Source: Clostridium akagii DSM 12554 (lineage in GTDB: Bacteria > Bacillota > Clostridia > Clostridiales > Clostridiaceae). Taken from it: a stretch of DNA of 64,000 nucleotides. The notes under the pieces are model-generated. The model was not told the origin of the DNA. It did no database searches and saw only the letters and a program-made list of their open reading frames with translations. Position 1 is the stretch's first letter. Every line of letters starts with the position of its first letter. Shown here piece by piece: positions 8,542-16,013 of the stretch. The DNA lies in NCBI RefSeq assembly GCF_000686725.1, contig NZ_KK366007.1, positions 62,001 to 126,000 of the forward strand. Reading direction: 5' to 3'. Both the position numbers and the translations under genes were made by a program.

Positions 8542-8807
8542 TATTTTATAAAAAAATCAATCATGGTTCAGCAAAATACATTTTTATATGGACAACTATA
8601 GCTTATTAAATTGAAGTATAACAGGGTAAATATAAAAATCATTAGAGCGGTTGGAAAAGTCTAGATTCAAACCACTGCGAACCAAACAAATCAAAACAGA
8701 TTAAAGAAATTCAATGATATATTTCATAACAAATTAATATTGATTTTATGAATCAGGAGCATAAAGTTAACAGACGCTAGTTATGGGATGAAAAAGGAGA
8801 TAATAAA

Positions 8808-11477
8808 GTGAAAACAAAAACTAATATAAATACAGTGGAATTAATATTAAACAAAAAATATTTAATTAAACCATTAATGACAAGAGTGGATATAAAAAAT
8901 TCTAATTTAATAGAAATAATGGATGAAAAAAGTAAAATTAATTTAGAAGAAAATTTGCCATATCCTTTATACATAAAACATGTTATAGATGGTGAAGAAG
9001 TAACCTGTAGATTAGATATTATTAAAGAAAGATTAAATGGTATTTATATTACGGTGAATCAGGAAAAGAGGTCAGAAGATCATCATGATGATGATAAAGA
9101 AAATTATGGATGGGTTGGCAATATACAAATTCCACAAATAGAAGGTATAAATGAAGCAGAGCATAAAAAAGTACAAGAATTATGCAAGATATATGGTAAG
9201 TTTCCAAGTGAAGATAACTTGACTCAAAGTATTAAAAGTTTACAAGGCAAAATAAAAAAAACAAGTGATAAAATAAATATTCTTAATCAAGAGAAAATAA
9301 ATTTAGAGGAAGTGAAAAATGCTTCTAAGGCTCTTAATGAGATATACATAAAATATGAATTATCTGGATTTGATGAAGATATATTAAATGAAAACATAGA
9401 TAAAATAGCTAAATATGAAAAAACTAAGGAAATATTAAAAACAACAGATATCGAAGATGAAACGGAATTAGGAGAAAAAATTGAAAGCAGTAAGAATAAT
9501 ATAGAAAAACTTGAACAAATCATAACTAAACTTAATATGGAGAGCAATCAGATTTCTGATTCTTATAGCTCTTATCAAAAATATAAAGATATTGGTATAA
9601 GAAAATTAGATCAACTAAAAAAAGAATACATTTGTAATTTTAAAGCTATGGATGAATTAAAAAATATTTATTTATATGATAATGATAAAACTACACACTT
9701 CTTCTGTAAAGAAAAAGCAAAAGTAATAGATTTAAATATAGAAAATATAGATAAGAAAATTAATGCAATCGGTGTAATTGATGAGAGTGAAAATGATGAT
9801 AAAATAGAGTATTTAAGAGAAAAATTAAGAAATAAGGAAAGATACATTGAAAAAAAACATCCACTAAATGACAGTGATAAAGAAAAAAAAATAAATGAAA
9901 TCACTAAAAGTGCTATGGAAGATATAAATTCAAGTATGTATAGCTATTTAAATGCTATAAGTGAATTATATAACATAGAGATTAGAATAACGGAAATTAA
10001 AAAAGAAATAAAGTTACAGAAAGATTTATTTGAATTACAAAGAGAAGTAAAGATTTTAGAAGGTACTAAAGGAAAGCTAGAAATACTAGATAAATATAGA
10101 ACTATAATAGCTACAAGGGATAAACATAAAGACAATGAGCTATTTAAAAATTCCTATGAGAAAAAATATGAAAAAGAAATAAAAGAGTATAATCAAGTTA
10201 AAAGTGATTTAGCATCAATAAAAATAAGTAATTGGGATGATTATAATGAAGCTAAAAGTGTATATGATAATAAAGAGAAAGTGTTACTAAAATCTAAAAA
10301 TATATCAGATGTGGAAAGTTTAGATGCTAAAAAGCAATTTGAAAAGATTTTTAAGTATAAAAACAAACGAGATGAGATTATTAGCAAGAATAGTAACTTG
10401 CTACACATTGATATAGATGAAAATTCTCATTTGGATGATAAAGCTGAAAAAATTGTATTTAACGAGGAGATATTAAAGAAAAAAGAAAATAATATAAATA
10501 AAAAAGAAGAAACCAAAAAAACTTTAAAAATAGCAGAGAATAGTAATAAAACGAAACAAGAAAAAGTAATTAAAGATACTATGAGTAATGCAGCAAACCC
10601 TGAACAAGCTAAAGATAATTATAATGTAGCAGGCAATTCTCGTAGTGATATTTTGGAAAGTAAGAATAAAACTCCAAAGAAGACATTACAACAACTCAAA
10701 ACGGAACTTCTTTGTAATCTTAAAGCTAAGAATGAATTAAATACTATTATTGAACAAAATGGTAATAAGGAAATCAAGAATTTTTGTGAAGGAAAAGTGG
10801 CCCAAATAGATATCACTATAAAAAATTTAGATAATGAAATTAGTACATTTGCTGTGTTAGATAAAAGTGATATTGACGATAAAATAAAATATATGGTTTA
10901 CATGTCAAAATTATACAATGACGTGGATAAAAAAAGGAATTTGGGACTATATAATTCATTAAAGGAAAACGAAGTGATGGAGATTACTAAAAATGCTATG
11001 GCAGATATGGAGCATAATATAGCCAATTCGTTTATGGATATAAACGAATTGTATAATATTGAAAATAAAAGGGCTGAAGTTCAAAGAGGAATAGATATAA
11101 ACCAACAAATAATTGAATTAGAGGATGAGGGAAAGCGCCTAGAAGTTGCTAAGGTGAAATTAGACATAGTACGGAAATACAATATTTTTGGAGTGTCAAT
11201 TTTGAACAACTCGTTCTATAAAACTACAAATAACAGTGTAGCCAAATCACAAATTGAAGAATATAAGCTGGCACAAAAATATCTAGATGAAATGGAAATA
11301 AGCAATAAGAGAGATTATAAAGAAGCTAAAGACATGTGGGATACTAAGAAGAAGAGAATGTTCGGACATAAAAATATAACAAAAGCTACAAGTTTAGACA
11401 ATAATAAAGAACTCAAAAAAATAGAGAATTATAAAAGCAAACAAAATGAGATTATTAACAAATATAGAACAACATAA
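8808..11477 (+). CDS. Large coiled-coil protein with a duplicated 260-residue module
   Basis: An 889-residue, highly charged, Lys/Glu/Asn-rich protein of no family I recognise. Residues 1-85 look like a small folded domain (VELILNKKYLIKPLM, then PLYIKHVIDGEEVTCRLDII). From about 115 to 265 there is heptad-type coiled coil. Residues 267-528 and 627-886 are two copies of one module: QLKKEYICNFKAMDEL matches QLKTELLCNLKAKNEL, AISELYNIE matches DINELYNIE, and KISNWDDYNEAKS matches EISNKRDYKEAKD. A polar linker joins them. No membrane helix or signal is visible, so it should be cytoplasmic. GTG 8808 is supported by AAGGAGA. It is transcribed from the shared promoter at 8481-8541, next to tubY and tubZ. 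Confidence 0.85.
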   Translation: MKTKTNINTVELILNKKYLIKPLMTRVDIKNSNLIEIMDEKSKINLEENLPYPLYIKHVIDGEEVTCRLDIIKERLNGIYITVNQEKRSEDHHDDDKENYGWVGNIQIPQIEGINEAEHKKVQELCKIYGKFPSEDNLTQSIKSLQGKIKKTSDKINILNQEKINLEEVKNASKALNEIYIKYELSGFDEDILNENIDKIAKYEKTKEILKTTDIEDETELGEKIESSKNNIEKLEQIITKLNMESNQISDSYSSYQKYKDIGIRKLDQLKKEYICNFKAMDELKNIYLYDNDKTTHFFCKEKAKVIDLNIENIDKKINAIGVIDESENDDKIEYLREKLRNKERYIEKKHPLNDSDKEKKINEITKSAMEDINSSMYSYLNAISELYNIEIRITEIKKEIKLQKDLFELQREVKILEGTKGKLEILDKYRTIIATRDKHKDNELFKNSYEKKYEKEIKEYNQVKSDLASIKISNWDDYNEAKSVYDNKEKVLLKSKNISDVESLDAKKQFEKIFKYKNKRDEIISKNSNLLHIDIDENSHLDDKAEKIVFNEEILKKKENNINKKEETKKTLKIAENSNKTKQEKVIKDTMSNAANPEQAKDNYNVAGNSRSDILESKNKTPKKTLQQLKTELLCNLKAKNELNTIIEQNGNKEIKNFCEGKVAQIDITIKNLDNEISTFAVLDKSDIDDKIKYMVYMSKLYNDVDKKRNLGLYNSLKENEVMEITKNAMADMEHNIANSFMDINELYNIENKRAEVQRGIDINQQIIELEDEGKRLEVAKVKLDIVRKYNIFGVSILNNSFYKTTNNSVAKSQIEEYKLAQKYLDEMEISNKRDYKEAKDMWDTKKKRMFGHKNITKATSLDNNKELKKIENYKSKQNEIINKYRTT

Positions 11478-11535
11478 GGGCGAAAAAAAAAACGATATAA
11501 TGAGCTATAATGTTTAATATTAAATAAAGAATGGG

Positions 11536-11580
11536 AGCATCCATGATTTGTGTAAATAAAATCTATGGATGCTTATTTTT
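11536..11580 (+). terminator. Terminator after the coiled-coil gene
   Basis: AGCATCCATGATTT (11536-11549) pairs with AAATCTATGGATGCT (11559-11573) with one bulge and is followed by TATTTTT. Between this hairpin and 11830 a 62-codon open frame (11565-11753) starts inside the hairpin and has no ribosome binding site; I see no supported gene in that stretch. Confidence 0.8.
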
Positions 11581-11830
11581 ACATGAAAGATAAGTTAGCG
11601 GTATTATTTAGCAATTTTCAGAAGCAGAAATGGAAGCGGATCTTGAAAGAGAGACATGAAAGGCAAGATGATTATTTGTTGGAAGAAAGAGAATGCATAA
11701 AATTATTTACACTCCCTCTCAATATGTTTAAAATCCTTATGTATCATTTATAAATTTTAAACGTGCTTTTCCCGCAATTTTATGCATAATTAAATTCAAT
11801 TACATATTTATGATAAAAGGTATTCAGCAA

Positions 11831-12640
11831 TTACTTGTTGTCATTAGTTGTAAATATTGTTGATAAGAAATGTGACTTGCCCTTCTTTTTCTCTAGTTCG
11901 TGTTCTCCACAATAAGTTTGAAACATTACAGTATAATACTTTTTAATTTCAGCAATTATTTTTTTCTCCATAGATATATCCATTTCATTTAACTTCTCAA
12001 ATTCTGATTTTATATTATCTTCTAGTGAAAGCTTTTCAGTTATTAATTTATCTATCTTTGTTGAAATTTCATTGCTTAAAGATCCATCAGTATTATTCTG
12101 TCCATCAAATTTAGAACTAATTTCATTTAATATATCTTCTTTAAGTAACTTAAATTGTTTCTTATGCTCCTCTTCCATTAGATTTACAATGTTTTGAGAA
12201 ATCAATTCATTATTTGCCTCAATTTTATTACCTAAATACTCTTTTAGATTATCAAATTGTTCACTTTGCGATTTTGAAATTGTTTCGGCCATTTCATTAA
12301 CAGATATTGTAGTATCATCTTTTGGAGCTAATAGGCTCCCGCTATCAAAGGATAATCCGTCACAATATTTTTGAATTTCTTTAATAGTTAGTCCTTTATT
12401 TTTTAAATTAATTAAGAATTCAAGCTTATCTATGTTTTTGTCTGTATATATTAATTTTTTATCTGATATTTTTATATTTAAAATATCATCAAAAACATGA
12501 GTAAAATATAATATATTACTTTCTTCTTGTTCTAACAAAGTAGCTACTTGGGTAATTGTGTAATATAATATTTCGCCACGTTTCTTGACATTTATAATAT
12601 CCTCCTGTTCAAGTTTCATATTATTATCTTCAATATTCAT
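11831..12640 (-). CDS. TubY/RacA-like MerR-type DNA-binding coiled-coil protein
   Basis: Residues about 26-93 form a MerR-like winged helix: YYTITQVATLLEQEESNILYF, then KKLIYTDKNIDKLEFLINLKNKGLTIKEIQKYC. The following 150 residues are predicted coiled coil, rich in Glu/Lys with heptads (EQFDNLKEYLGNKIEANNELI onward). The end, HELEKKKGKSHFLSTIF, is a basic and partly hydrophobic tail that could touch membrane. MerR head plus coiled coil is the plan of TubY, the third protein of the TubZRC plasmid/phage partition system in clostridia, and of the B. subtilis chromosome anchor RacA. Its divergent position next to a tubulin-like gene favours TubY. It may bind the palindromic operators of this region. 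AAGGGG lies before the ATG at 12640. Confidence 0.75.
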   Translation of the reverse strand: MNIEDNNMKLEQEDIINVKKRGEILYYTITQVATLLEQEESNILYFTHVFDDILNIKISDKKLIYTDKNIDKLEFLINLKNKGLTIKEIQKYCDGLSFDSGSLLAPKDDTTISVNEMAETISKSQSEQFDNLKEYLGNKIEANNELISQNIVNLMEEEHKKQFKLLKEDILNEISSKFDGQNNTDGSLSNEISTKIDKLITEKLSLEDNIKSEFEKLNEMDISMEKKIIAEIKKYYTVMFQTYCGEHELEKKKGKSHFLSTIFTTNDNK

Positions 12641-12710
12641 AATGTTTTAAATCCCCTTTATTATCTTTTAAATTAAATATAATGATTTAACTCAAAATAT
12701 TTTTTGTAAA

Positions 12711-12777
12711 ATAATTGACATGCTAGTTAAACTAACATATGATAATAATAAGTTAGTTTAACTAGCATGTCAATTAT
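12711..12777. promoter_or_regulatory. Mirrored divergent promoter-operator, copy 2 (tubY / tubZ)
   Basis: Perfect 26-bp inverted arms (12711-12736 and 12752-12777) flank a 15-bp spacer. The inner 23 bp are identical to copy 1. Rightward: TTGACA 12715-12720, 17 bp, TATGAT 12738-12743. Leftward: TTGACA, 17 bp, TATTAT. Each spacer holds GCTAGTTAAACTAAC or its complement. The tubY start lies 70 bp to the left. The tubZ start lies over 300 bp to the right, so tubZ has a long leader (12778-13100) with no iteron array that I can see. Confidence 0.88.
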
Positions 12778-12907
12778 AATAAAAGATTCCAGGCTATAAA
12801 TGAGCGAAAATACTTGAATAATTTTCCGAAGATAAAAAATACATCTATGAAAACTCTTTTTATAATTGAGTTACTACCTAAAAACATAGCTAAGGAGATA
12901 AACATAA

Positions 12908-12922
12908 ATGTTTAATAGTTAA
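12908..12922 (+). CDS. Possible four-codon minigene in the tubZ leader
   Basis: AAGGAGAT (12892-12899) stands at ideal distance from ATG TTT AAT AGT TAA. The encoded peptide would be MFNS. It lies in the long leader between the shared promoter and tubZ. Such minigenes can control downstream expression, but a chance match of a ribosome binding site to a short frame cannot be excluded. Confidence 0.25.
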   Translation: MFNS

Positions 12923-13100
12923 ATCTTAGCAAAATTATCACCTTCCAGTATTGGAATTAAAACTGTAAGGAATTAGGCTAAAAACAACTAATATCTTTGA
13001 TATTTAATCAAGAAAGTTCATTCGAATTTAGCTGGTAAAATGTGTTATCAAATTGGCTTATTTATTGAGAAGTATATAAAAATGGAGGCTTGAGTCAATT

Positions 13101-14123
13101 ATGGAAAAAAGTAAAATGTTATTAGTTGGATTAGGACAAGGCGCAGGAAATATTGTAGATGGATTATTGAGTAAAAACAGCTCTTACAATGGGTTATTTT
13201 TTAATAGTAGCTCATTAGATATTAAACCATTAAAGAACGCAAATATAGGTAAAAATGTTTATTTATATCCAGGTACTGATGGTTCAGGGAGAGATAGAAA
13301 AAGATCAAAAGAAATGATAAAAGATAATGCAAATGCAATAGGAACTTTATTAAAAAAATATTCTCAAACAGAAGTTATGGTTATATTTACAAGCTTTGCA
13401 GGCGGAACAGGCTCTGGAGCAATAAAAACATTCATCCAAATAGCTACTTCTGCTATCCCAACTACAAAAATTAATATAGTAGGAATTTTACCAAGTTTAT
13501 CTGAAGATCAATTGGCGTTCAAAAACACTTTAGAATGTTGGAATGATATCAATAGCATAATGGATTTAACTAACGATATTAAGTTTGTAGATAACAATAA
13601 AAGAAATGCATACTCAGAAATAAATAAAGAGGTAGTTGAAAGTTTAGATTTAGCATATAACTTGATGGGTGTTCATGGGGATGGAAATATTGATAAAAAA
13701 GATTCGTTTAGAATAAATACAGCCGATGGAGTTGGAATTGTTTTAAAACTTTATGAGGGATTAAAAGATGCGAGAACAGCTATTGATTTTTCTATAAAGA
13801 ACAGTGTATTTGCACAACCAGATATATACGATTGTGATTATTTAGGTGTGAATTTAAAAGTAGATAGTTATGATTCAAATGAAATTGCTAAATGCTTTGA
13901 AGTTTATAAGAGTACATATACAACTTATAATAATTCATTTAATGTGGTTGTTCTTGGCGGCTGTGAAACTCCCACTGAATCAATCAAATTGATAAAATTG
14001 GCATTAGATGATAGGTCTAAAAGAGAACACTCAAGAGGTAAAATAAGAAGTGTCATAATAGATTTTGATGATGATAGTGATGATTTGGAAGCAAACGAAA
14101 CATTAGAGTTTTCTTTTGAATAA
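13101..14123 (+). CDS. tubZ: TubZ/PhuZ-like tubulin-family GTPase
   Basis: A 340-residue member of the tubulin/FtsZ superfamily. It has a T1 nucleotide loop GLGQGAGN (residues 10-17), the tubulin signature GGTGSGA (101-107) and a T7 catalytic loop NIDKKD (196-201, the NxDxxD pattern of FtsZ). All residues needed for GTP-driven polymerisation are visible. It is not cell-division FtsZ: the sequence between motifs differs and the length fits clostridial phage TubZ (about 360) and PhuZ (about 315). The C-terminus is strongly acidic (DFDDDSDDLE), as in PhuZ, rather than the basic tail of Bacillus TubZ. No TubR-type gene lies beside it; tubY is divergent. TGGAGG sits 12 bases before the ATG. Confidence 0.85.
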   Translation: MEKSKMLLVGLGQGAGNIVDGLLSKNSSYNGLFFNSSSLDIKPLKNANIGKNVYLYPGTDGSGRDRKRSKEMIKDNANAIGTLLKKYSQTEVMVIFTSFAGGTGSGAIKTFIQIATSAIPTTKINIVGILPSLSEDQLAFKNTLECWNDINSIMDLTNDIKFVDNNKRNAYSEINKEVVESLDLAYNLMGVHGDGNIDKKDSFRINTADGVGIVLKLYEGLKDARTAIDFSIKNSVFAQPDIYDCDYLGVNLKVDSYDSNEIAKCFEVYKSTYTTYNNSFNVVVLGGCETPTESIKLIKLALDDRSKREHSRGKIRSVIIDFDDDSDDLEANETLEFSFE

Positions 14124-14249
14124 TAAGATAATAAATTGATACTGCGCAAATGTATTATCTGAGACAGACAAGTTAGAAACAATTTCAATAGAACTAATAC
14201 TAACAATAAAAAAGAATTTTATGGGAACATGCATAGATTTTATTTAGAT

Positions 14250-14299
14250 ACGTAGAAGATAATCATCACAGGTACGGGAGTGTAATTAATTCTCTACGT
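14250..14299 (+). other. Possible leader structure upstream of the PTS gene
   Basis: ACGTAGA (14250-14256) can pair with TCTACGT (14293-14299), and the adjoining AGATAA and TTATCT blocks offer an alternative pairing. It lies between tubZ and the PTS gene and may be a weak terminator of tubZ or part of the PTS leader. No antiterminator-type target could be recognised with confidence. Confidence 0.3.
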
Positions 14300-14346
14300 T
14301 ATCTTTAATACTTATTATATTACTTATATTAGAGGAGGTTTTTATA

Positions 14347-15549
14347 ATGTCTGAAAGAAACGCACTATTATCCGCATGTCAAAAACTAGGCAACTCACTT
14401 ATGACACCTATTGCTGTTTTGCCTGCTGCGGGGTTACTTTTAAGATTTGGTAAGCCAGACATGCTAAATATTCTATGGATGGTTGCTGCGGGAAATGCAC
14501 TTTTTGATAATTTATCACTGCTATTTGCAGTAGGAATTGCAGTAGGTTTTGCAGATGAAAATAATGGTGTAGCAGGACTTGCAGCTGTTGTTGGATATTT
14601 GATTTTCAACAATGTAGCTTTAGCATTTGATACAACAATAAATATGGGTGTACTCGGTGGTATCATAATTGGTATTATGGCGGGTAATCTCTACAACAGG
14701 TATAAAAGTGTCCACTTGCCGGATTTTTTTGGTTTCTTTGGAGGCAAAAGATTTGTACCTATAGTTACTTCAGCTTGTTCTGTGATACTTGGAGTAATAT
14801 CCGGACTATTTTGGCCACTAATCCAAACTGCCACAAATAATTTTGGTAATTTTATTGCCAATGCAGGTGTTGTTGGTGCTTTCATTTATGGGTTTTTAAA
14901 TAGATTACTTATTCCACTTGGACTTCATCACGTTCTTAACACTTTGATATGGTTTCAATTTGGAACATTTAAGGATGTATCTGGAAAAATAGTAAACGGA
15001 GATTTACACAGATTCTTTTCACTGGATAAAACTGCGGGAACTTATATGACAGGATTTTTCCCTATTATGATGTTTGCACTTCCTGCTGCATGTATTGCTA
15101 TGATTGCAGCTGCTAAGAAAGAAAATCGCAAAAAGGTTACAGGAATGCTTCTTGGTATAGCATTTACTGCTTTTCTAACAGGAGTAACTGAACCAATTGA
15201 ATTTACATTTATCTTTTTAGCACCAGTTTTATATATTATACATGCTTTATTAACTGGAGTATCCATGGCATTATGCGCCGCACTTGGGATTAAAGATGGT
15301 TTTACATTTTCAGCTGGAGCCATAGATTATGCGATGAATTTTAAAATAGCAACAAAGCCTGTGTTATTACTATTAATAGGAGTAGTATATGCTTTCATCT
15401 ATTATTTACTATTCTATTTTTCAATAATTAAATTTAATTTACCTACCCCAGGAAGAACTGATGATTTTAATGATAATGAATCATCAAGTATGATGTTAGG
15501 GAACAAAGAACCAGTAATTTCAGGTAATTCTGAGATTAAACAAAAATAA
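14347..15549 (+). CDS. PTS glucose/N-acetylglucosamine-type permease, EIIC domain only
   Basis: Membrane permease of the phosphotransferase system. The N-terminus (QKLGNSLMTPIAVLPAAGLLLRFG) and the segments GLHHVLNTLIWFQFG, FPIMMFALPAACIAM and FLTGVTEPIEFTFIFLAP are typical of glucose-family EIIC with about ten membrane helices. AGAGGAGG gives a strong start. The protein stops at residue 400, just where the linker to EIIB begins (NLPTPGR). An out-of-frame EIIB remnant follows at 15552, so the EIIB half has been lost by frameshift or deletion. Transport would need EIIB and EIIA in trans. The NEIGHBOURING tubZ and cellulose genes suggest sugar supply, but that is only positional. Confidence 0.9.
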   Translation: MSERNALLSACQKLGNSLMTPIAVLPAAGLLLRFGKPDMLNILWMVAAGNALFDNLSLLFAVGIAVGFADENNGVAGLAAVVGYLIFNNVALAFDTTINMGVLGGIIIGIMAGNLYNRYKSVHLPDFFGFFGGKRFVPIVTSACSVILGVISGLFWPLIQTATNNFGNFIANAGVVGAFIYGFLNRLLIPLGLHHVLNTLIWFQFGTFKDVSGKIVNGDLHRFFSLDKTAGTYMTGFFPIMMFALPAACIAMIAAAKKENRKKVTGMLLGIAFTAFLTGVTEPIEFTFIFLAPVLYIIHALLTGVSMALCAALGIKDGFTFSAGAIDYAMNFKIATKPVLLLLIGVVYAFIYYLLFYFSIIKFNLPTPGRTDDFNDNESSSMMLGNKEPVISGNSEIKQK

Positions 15550-15551
15550 AA

Positions 15552-15655
15552 CTTACAGTAAAAGATGGATATAAAATCGATAGTACGGTTGTAAAAAAAT
15601 AGGTGCAGGCGGAGTTATGAGCTATTTAAAAACAGGTGCTGAAAATTGGCACCTG
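15552..15655 (+). pseudogene. Frameshifted remnant of a PTS EIIB domain
   Basis: In the frame shifted against the EIIC stop, 15552 onward reads LTVKDGYKIDSTVVKKIGAG followed by GVM. This matches the EIIB pattern RLTVKD...D...LKKLGAxGVM that normally follows EIIC. The phosphorylated cysteine region upstream (xxDxCxTRLR) is gone, and the fragment runs into the terminator at 15631. This is read directly from the sequence; a homology search of the 35 residues would confirm it. Confidence 0.7.
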
Positions 15656-15667
15656 TTTTATTTTTTT
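15631..15667 (+). terminator. Terminator of the PTS gene
   Basis: AACAGGTGC (15631-15639) pairs perfectly with GCACCTGTT (15649-15657) and is followed by TTATTTTTTT. It isolates the PTS gene from the cellulose operon. Confidence 0.92.
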
Positions 15668-15757
15668 ACACCACTGTACAAGCAATTTATAATTAACACC
15701 AAATACAACGTATCAAATACATTATATTTCTTCTAAAAACATTTATATTGTAAAATC

Positions 15758-15804
15758 ATTGACATGTTAGCTAAACTAACATATAATTTCAATAGGTTAG
15801 TTTA
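15758..15804 (+). promoter_or_regulatory. Shared promoter-operator, copy 3 (one-sided), for the cellulose operon
   Basis: TTGACA (15759-15764), a 17-bp spacer holding GTTAGCTAAACTAAC, then TATAAT (15782-15787): a perfect consensus promoter. The left arm matches copies 1 and 2 at 21 of 23 positions. The spacer between arms is again 15 bp, and the right arm keeps GTTAGTTTAA (15796-15805) before diverging, so the leftward -35 is lost. A weaker operator-like match, TCTATCTAAACTGAC, lies near 15825-15839. It is the only clear promoter before the cellulose genes. Confidence 0.82.
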
Positions 15805-15965
15805 AAGAACAAATAATTGCAAAAATCTATCTAAACTGACACACAATGACGAAAAAATCAGCTCGCTTAATATGAAAAACAGAGGTGAAAAAGTTTGAAA
15901 ATGTATAAAAACTAGATTTTAAAGATGAAATGAGAAAGAAAAATTGAAAGGGGGGAATTTTAGTT

Positions 15966-16013
15966 TTGATTCATATCATACTGAGCAATGTTTCTAAACT
16001 AAAAAAATTATGA
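15966..16013 (+). CDS. Leader peptide translationally coupled to the cellulose synthase gene
   Basis: A TTG start at 15966 stands 10 bases after a strong AAAGGGGGG site (15947-15955) and encodes MIHIILSNVSKLKKL. Its TGA stop (16011-16013) overlaps the ATG of the cellulose synthase gene in an ATGA arrangement. The synthase ATG has no ribosome binding site of its own, so ribosomes terminating on this short frame probably restart on the synthase. The peptide itself resembles no known product. Confidence 0.5.
   Translation: MIHIILSNVSKLKKL

Noticed and set aside
11565-11753. 62-codon open frame after the coiled-coil gene
   Set aside because: It starts inside the terminator hairpin, has no ribosome binding site and resembles nothing; likely chance, though a remnant of an older gene cannot be excluded.
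8481-12777. Mirrored arms read as terminal inverted repeats of a transposon spanning 8.5-12.8 kb
   Set aside because: Each site is itself a complete inverted repeat, contains -35 and -10 boxes at exact spacing, and a third copy lies before the cellulose operon. No transposase or target duplication is seen.
12778-13100. Centromere-like iterons (tubC) upstream of tubZ
   Set aside because: No tandem short repeats were found by eye in this stretch.
13101-14123. Calling the tubulin-like gene ftsZ
   Set aside because: Length, sequence between motifs, acidic tail and the TubY-like neighbour fit TubZ/PhuZ; it is not in a division gene cluster.
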